Assembly: GCA_002914805.1 (NCBI GenBank)
Contig: JXTB01000247.1
Coordinates: forward strand, 357,436-421,435
Direction of reading: 5' to 3'
Length of the DNA stretch: 64,000 nt
DNA from: Parasponia andersonii
Taxonomy: Eukaryota > Streptophyta > Magnoliopsida > Rosales > Cannabaceae
Shown: positions 58,521-64,000 of the stretch, one piece after another
How positions within the stretch are numbered: the stretch's first letter is position 1
Layout of the letters: each line of letters opens with the position of its first letter
Made by a program: the position numbers and the translations under genes
Notes under the pieces: generated by a model
What the model saw: only the letters and a program-made list of their open reading frames with translations
Told to the model about the DNA's origin: nothing
Databases searched by the model: none

Positions 58521-59680
58521 GACATTTTGCTATAATATTTGACAAAGAGACATTTACTGAAATTAGGCCCAAAATTTAGTCGCATTTCTATAAGCCCCAA
58601 ATTAACACAATAAATTCCTGAAAAACCCCAATAGAGGCCCTTATATGAGTCCCATGCTTCATGAACTTTCAATCCTTGTGTCTTTATAAAGTTTTTTTTT
58701 TGGTTAAACTCTTTATAAAGTTTTAATACAAATAATATTGAACTAAATCAAAAATATTATACAGAATTTACACTAGGCATGATCAGTTGTAGGTAGTGCA
58801 AGTTTTATCCGGTTTACCAGTTAAATTGACTAATAACCTTGAGTTGGGTGAATACCTTTGTTTTTATTTTCATTTATTTTTAGCCTGTACTATAAAAATT
58901 AAAAGTATGATGAACCATTGACATCGGAATTATATTGATTCATTATACCAACATCTGATAAAGCTGAGGCTTTTGAACCATCTAAATGGTACGACTATGC
59001 CCTTCTAGTCATTTGGACTTCTCTTTCATGGCCTTCTTATGTATTTTTGGGAAAGAGGCAACACAATTTACAACCAAAAAAAAAAAAGAAAAAAAGAGTA
59101 CCAGCATTTGAATCTTGGATTACACACTCACGCAGGCAACTATTAAGCTAGCCTCAAGTGGCTCGGTAGCCTTCTTACGATATGACTTGAAATTTCAATC
59201 AGTCATTACATAGCTTTTTCTGGAGATGATTCCTTGTTATCTGAAAATACTATAAAAGTCACGTGGCCTGTTCCGAAAATCAAAATCGTAAAATTATGCA
59301 CAAACTTGATGGGTTTCTTCTCAGTATAGAGGATGAGAAGAGTCAAATGCAAGAAAGAATTAGTATGCTTCTTTTATTAATTTACATATTAGGTAATTCG
59401 CATGAAAATAAGATATAATATATAGTAACTGGTTGAAGCTAGTACCGAAAGGCTTACTCAACATATTTAGTAATTACGATAGGAACATACATTGCTCAAC
59501 ATTTCATCCAAAATGATTTGTAAAAGGTTTTGTTTTCACCACAAACCACATGCTGGGGGAAAAAAAACAAAACAAAAAACAAAAAAACCACAACTACATG
59601 TTGCCAACAAAATTGATGAACTTTACTTTTACGTCATAGCTCTTTATAAAAAAAATCCTAAAATTTTAAGAGTAATCCTA
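58521..59680. other. Duplicated segments, no gene
   Basis: 58520-58600 matches 38335-38410, and 58750-59400 matches 40960-41220 with insertions. Remaining ORFs are short and featureless. Confidence 0.5.
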
Positions 59681-61449
59681 TTTTTGACCTGAACTATTAC
59701 AAAATGTCCTATTAGCTCCTGAACTTCAAAAGGCCTAAAAATAGATGAAAAATTTATGAACTTCAAACTTTTCATTTTGTCTTATTTAACCCCTTCTGTC
59801 ACTCTTTCGTTAAAAATAGATGAAAAAAGTCTCTATCTTGGCCTCCGAACTCATTACAAAATGTCATTCCTTCTCCCAAATTTTAGAGCGTCTTCATCTT
59901 ATCACATGATTTATCAAAGAAACAATTTATCAAAATGTTTCTTTTCTATCTCACTATCAATTTATTGTTAAAGAATAAACAAAAAAGAGCATGTGTTACA
60001 GTAGATTTTAACAAAGGCATCGTAAGCAGTTTGGAGGATAAAAAAGAAGTAGTAGAAGATGTTTATTAAATTTTCAAATATTAATAAAAAAAAAACAATT
60101 TTAATTTTGCTATAACATTTAGTAATCTCCTTATGGTCATGATTTAATTTCGAAATTTTTTTTGGATCTCCTTTTGACTCATTATACTGGGGGAATGTCA
60201 TAATAAGTTCTAGCATAAGTAGGATCCACTATCACAATAAGCTCTAATATAAGTAGGGTTTGTTGCTTTCTTAAGTTTTAAATCAATTTTTTGAAAAAGT
60301 ATGAGTAGCAGTTATTTTTAACCCCGAATTTTACACTTAGTCCTATTTTGACCCATGACTTTTGAAGTGGTCTATTAGAGAAACCCGGTATATGAATGCT
60401 TCCCAATTTGGCCTTTTCGTTACTATTTTGTCATAAATAAATAGAAAAAGTCACAATTTTGGCCTCTAAATTATTATAAAATTATATTTCGGCCCCCAGA
60501 CTTTTGAAGACCTATATCTTTGCACCTTATCCATCAAAGTGTCTCATTTTTATCTCTATAATCACTTTATTTTATTTTTTAAAGACAGACAAAAAAAAAT
60601 ATGTATCATTCATATGAGGCTTTTATCAAAGATATTTTAAGTAATTAGAAAGATAAAACTGAGGTAATAAAAAAAATTATTTTGTTTGATAATATTTTCT
60701 AAAAAAAAAATTATTTTGATACAAAATTAATGATCCTCTTGTGATCCCAATTTGGTTTTAAAAGTTTCTCTACCTTTCTTTTAGATTCGTCGTACTAGAT
60801 GAATATTATATTAAGTTCAAACATAATTAGAATGCACTACATTTTTTAGTTTTTGCATAAAAATCTCGAGTTATCTTATATAATTTTTTTAAAACAAATT
60901 GATTTGAATATTAAGAATGAGTGCACACTAATTATATTTGAACTTATTGTAACAATTACCTAAAATAATGAGTCTAAAGAGGATCCAAAAGTTTTGAAAA
61001 CTAAATCATGATCTTAAAAGGATCACTAGCTTTTGCACCGAAATAAATCTTCTATTTTTTTATATATTTTTAGACAAAACAAAAATTTTCTGCTGCTTCA
61101 ATTTTGGCCTACAAATTACTTAAGATATTTTTATTAGAAGTCTTATGTGGGTGGCACGTACTCTTTTTAGCTTGTTTTTATAATAAAGTAATTTTATAGA
61201 GATGAAAATGATACATTTTAAAAGTTGTGATGCTAAGATATAGATTTTTTAAAGTTTAGAGGCCAAAATAAGATTTAATAATAATTTAGGCGCCAAATTT
61301 AGGACTTTTTTCGTCCATATGTAACGGAAAAGTGACAAAATAACTAAATTGGGACACTTTCCATAGATAAGGTGTCTTAAATGAGTCAATTCAAAAGTCA
61401 TGGGCCAAGATAGGATAATGTCTAAAATTTAAAGCCTAAAATTCATCAC

Positions 61450-61858
61450 GCACATTTTTTTTTCATAGTGAAATATAGAGAGAAAAAAATATTAAATAAT
61501 ATGTATCTATTTTTATTTTTTTTTCAACTGCTCAAATCATAATAATCGTTAGATAATGATCAAACAGTTAAAATAAATATTTATGAATAGGTAAAAAAAA
61601 TACCTACTGGATTATAGCCCATAGACACCAATCCAATAGGTATTTTTTTTTTAACCAATGTATAGGTATCAATTTGGCCAATAAAAATTGATCATGCACA
61701 TTTTTTTATATTAAAAAGTAAGAGAGAGAAATAGCATTAATAATGCATGTCTTTTCATGTATTTCATTATTACCGTTGAATCACCGTTAGATAATGATCC
61801 AATGGCTAAAAAAAAATCTTTATATATAGGTGTAAAAAAAAATACCAACTGGATTGGC

Positions 61859-61861
<3 letters not shown>
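61450..61861. mobile_element. Two MITE-like copies, same family as 27.3 kb
   Basis: 61450-61640 and 61680-61861 share CGTTAGATAATGATC and AAAAAATACC(T/A)ACTGGATT. Both are in reverse orientation relative to the copy at 27298-27533. The second abuts a (TA)n tract. Confidence 0.6.

Positions 61862-61924
<63 letters not shown>
61862..61924. repeat. (TA)n microsatellite
   Basis: About 31 TA units next to a MITE-like copy. Confidence 0.97.
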
Positions 61925-61926
<2 letters not shown>

Positions 61927-62523
61927 TGTTTTGTATTTCTAATATAATGAAAAAGGTTAAATTTATTGTTATTAAAGTTGAGAATATGACATCATTTCTT
62001 TTCAACTAATAAAATAGCATACTTATTTAATAAAAGCAAAATACTCTAAATGCTCTTTTTAAGACTCTCACTTGAACAACTCATATTCTTTTTGATATGT
62101 TTCAACAATAAAAAGAAGATAAAGTGTAAAATGAGACATTTTTATAAATCAAATGCTAATAAGGGAATGTTTTAAAATTTATTGGCCAAAATTTGAGTGT
62201 GGATATCATTCGGGAGCTAAGATAGGAAAGTTTCCATCTATTTATAATAGAATAATGACGAGAATGGGTAATTAAATGAGATAAATGAAACACATCGGTG
62301 ACAAAATTAGGATATTTTGAAGTTTGTGGGCTAAAATATGATTCAAATAATAGTTTGGGGCCAAAATTAAATTAAAATCTTTGGTAAATTATTTTGCTTG
62401 TATTTCTTCTCTTTTAGACTTTTGGTTCCCTTTAAGTCTTAAAGAAAACGAAGATGGCAACTGTCAACGGTTATTAGTGTCAAAAGACAACGTGAGGTAA
62501 AGCTGTAATTTCGAGTTGAGCTC

Positions 62524-62657
62524 CAAATATATACGCGCCTATTATTCCCTTTCGCCATTCCCACCACCACTACTGATCTAAGAAAAGCTTTTTCTTGTGG
62601 GGTTTCATCACCCACAACCCAAGAGCTCCCTTATTCATCCGCATTCTTCTCATAAAG
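62524..62657 (+). promoter_or_regulatory. Possible promoter and first (non-coding) exon
   Basis: A TATA-like AAATATATACGCGCC lies at about 62525. The following 130 bases are C/T-rich, rich in CCACC words like a plant 5' UTR, and end at a good donor (CATAAAG|GTTGG) near 62657. No start codon or coding exon is identifiable downstream within the window. Confidence 0.35.
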
Positions 62658-64000
62658 GTTGGTACCTTTTTTTTCCCACTCAAAATTAGACATGGGTTTT
62701 TTTTTTTTTTTTGGGTGTGATTTATTTGAAATTGAAATCTTCACGTTTTTACGAAATGCTGTAATGGGTTTGGCAGAATTATAATGATAATAAGATAATG
62801 CTTATTGAATCCGTTGTTAGGTGAGTCTTTATATTTGATATGTTAAAGCTATTTTGTCTATGAATATATATGACTTGATTATGTTAATTTAGAATTAGAA
62901 AATATTATATGCATTGAGTAAGATCTTGGTGGAATTTTTGGGAATAATTCCTGAAAATGTGAACATTTTTTTTCTTATGCTATTGAGCTTGTTTTGTTCA
63001 AATTATAACAGTTTGAATCACAGTTTGGTAATTTTCTCAAACTGTTCTGCACTTACAAAGTTGACAAATCACATGGGCAATGCTACATCTAAACTGGCTT
63101 TAATTCTCGATAAAATTATAATGTCTCCGAAGTCTTGAGTTCATAACAGAATTTGTTTATGTGGAATTCATTCTAGCTAACTGTGAACATCCAGTTTAGG
63201 GCGCCNAAAGAAAATCAGAAAATCTTTTATATGGTCTTCTTTGGAAACCAGAGAGAGGTCAATTTACCCTTACAAGTTTCAGATTTTACTGCTTGAGTGG
63301 CTTTGAACAAAGAAGATGCTAGTACCAATACTAAAATATACCCTTATAAGTTTAGCAAGTGAGGAGCTTTTTTGTGAGTGATCTTGCTTTGGTTATGACT
63401 CAGATGATATCAAGAACAAATGCCGTTTCCATGAAAGTCTAACATTACTTGTTGATAAAGTGACAGCTCAAATCTGAACTAGCCTGTAGGATTGATTCAC
63501 AACACAAATGCTGTTACTTGGAAAGTCCAACGTGACTTAGTATAAGAGTGACAATCCAAATCTTAGAGAGGATTGCTTCTGATGGGTTCATCAACAGAAT
63601 TAAAAGGATGTCTGGAAATCCCGAGGCTTCTGATTCATATGACACAATGTGATGAGTTTCCTAGTGTAGACTGTCAATGGGGCAAAACTTAGAATTTGCT
63701 GACAGACTTTAAGAAGAAAATAAACCCTTGTATGGTGTTTCTCCAACCACTATCAGATGGTTTCGAGCTAAAGATTCCTTCTGGTATTTAATAGATTTGT
63801 GATGATTCCTTTTCTTGCATTGCTATCCTGGTTTGTTCATCTATACTTTGCTTTAGTTCAATTAAGATCCTTATTGTTTAATGGTTAGTATAAAGCTAAA
63901 GAATTTAGTGATAACTAATATTCTTTTGAACCAAAGAGAGGGTCAATTTGCTCTTGTGAGTTTGAGTTTAATGAGTGAGGTGCTTTTTGTTTAAAGAGTA
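62658..64000. other. Right edge, no assignable gene
   Basis: It could be an intron or non-coding transcript region of a gene starting near 62.5 kb. A phrase like AGAGAG(A/G)GTCAATTT recurs at 63252 and 63937. An N is at 63206. The ORF at 62914-63138 has no recognised domain. Confidence 0.4.

Larger units (their letters stand above)
59685..62390. repeat. Nested inverted repeats (large palindrome)
   Basis: A unit of about 550 bp is present four times: 59685-60260 and 60315-60880 in one direction, 60900-61445 and 62095-62390 (partial) in the other. Shared words include CCCATGACTTTTGAA / TTCAAAAGTCATGGG, TTTTGGCCTCTAAA / TTTAGAGGCCAAAA and AAGTTCAAACATAATTAG / CTAATTATATTTGAACTT. The inner arms meet near 60890. 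MITE-like copies and a (TA)n tract fill 61450-61925. Confidence 0.75.

Overview
The window is nuclear DNA of a flowering plant, most likely a eudicot. Genes have GT-AG introns, one of them encodes a plastid sigma factor, and most of the sequence is AT-rich decayed retroelements with (TA)n microsatellites. I cannot name the species. Two assembly gaps (25242-25309 and 39202-39330) and single Ns at 32225 and 63206 limit continuity.

Host genes are few. A five-exon plastid RNA polymerase sigma factor (SIG4/sigD type, 423 aa) lies on + at 4056-6353. A tRNA-Gly(UCC) is at 7661-7732. A five-exon chloroplast-type UPF0114 membrane protein (288 aa) lies on - at 7871-10210. A two-exon germin-like protein (215 aa) lies on - at 28188-29345, with a decayed partial copy at 43985-44402. 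An orphan last exon of an RCL1-type RNA 3'-phosphate-cyclase-like gene sits at 24501-24710 without its upstream exons. A promoter and first exon of a gene running off the right edge may lie near 62.5 kb.

The rest is mobile DNA. At 1-3.56 kb is the 3' part of a Ty3/gypsy element that I assign to the Tat group: a spliced four-exon ORF antisense to the element, then a polypurine tract and a + strand LTR. At 10.65-11.79 kb is a solo LTR with a perfect 5-bp target duplication. At 12.93-23.73 kb is a copia nest: a - strand copia element is split by a complete + strand copia element with paired 245-bp LTRs, next to a third copia fragment. At 33.17-34.71 kb is a second solo LTR with a perfect duplication, inside CACTA-like sequence. 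At 38.96-39.99 kb is a gypsy-type LTR fragment broken by a gap. At 45.23-48.50 kb is an internally deleted gypsy element with both LTRs. At 51.81-58.09 kb is a nearly full-length L1-type LINE on -.

Three structures stand out from ordinary decay. The first is a family of arrays built on the palindrome ATCAACTAGTTGAT (45.06, 48.50, 51.12 and 58.09 kb), which hosted both the gypsy element and the LINE. The second is a nested palindrome of about 550-bp units at 59.7-62.4 kb. The third is a small MITE-like family embedded in (TA)n tracts (27.3, 61.5 and 61.7 kb). I see no CRISPR array, operon or prokaryotic-type system, and nothing that is clearly a new biochemical system; the novelty here is in repeat architecture.
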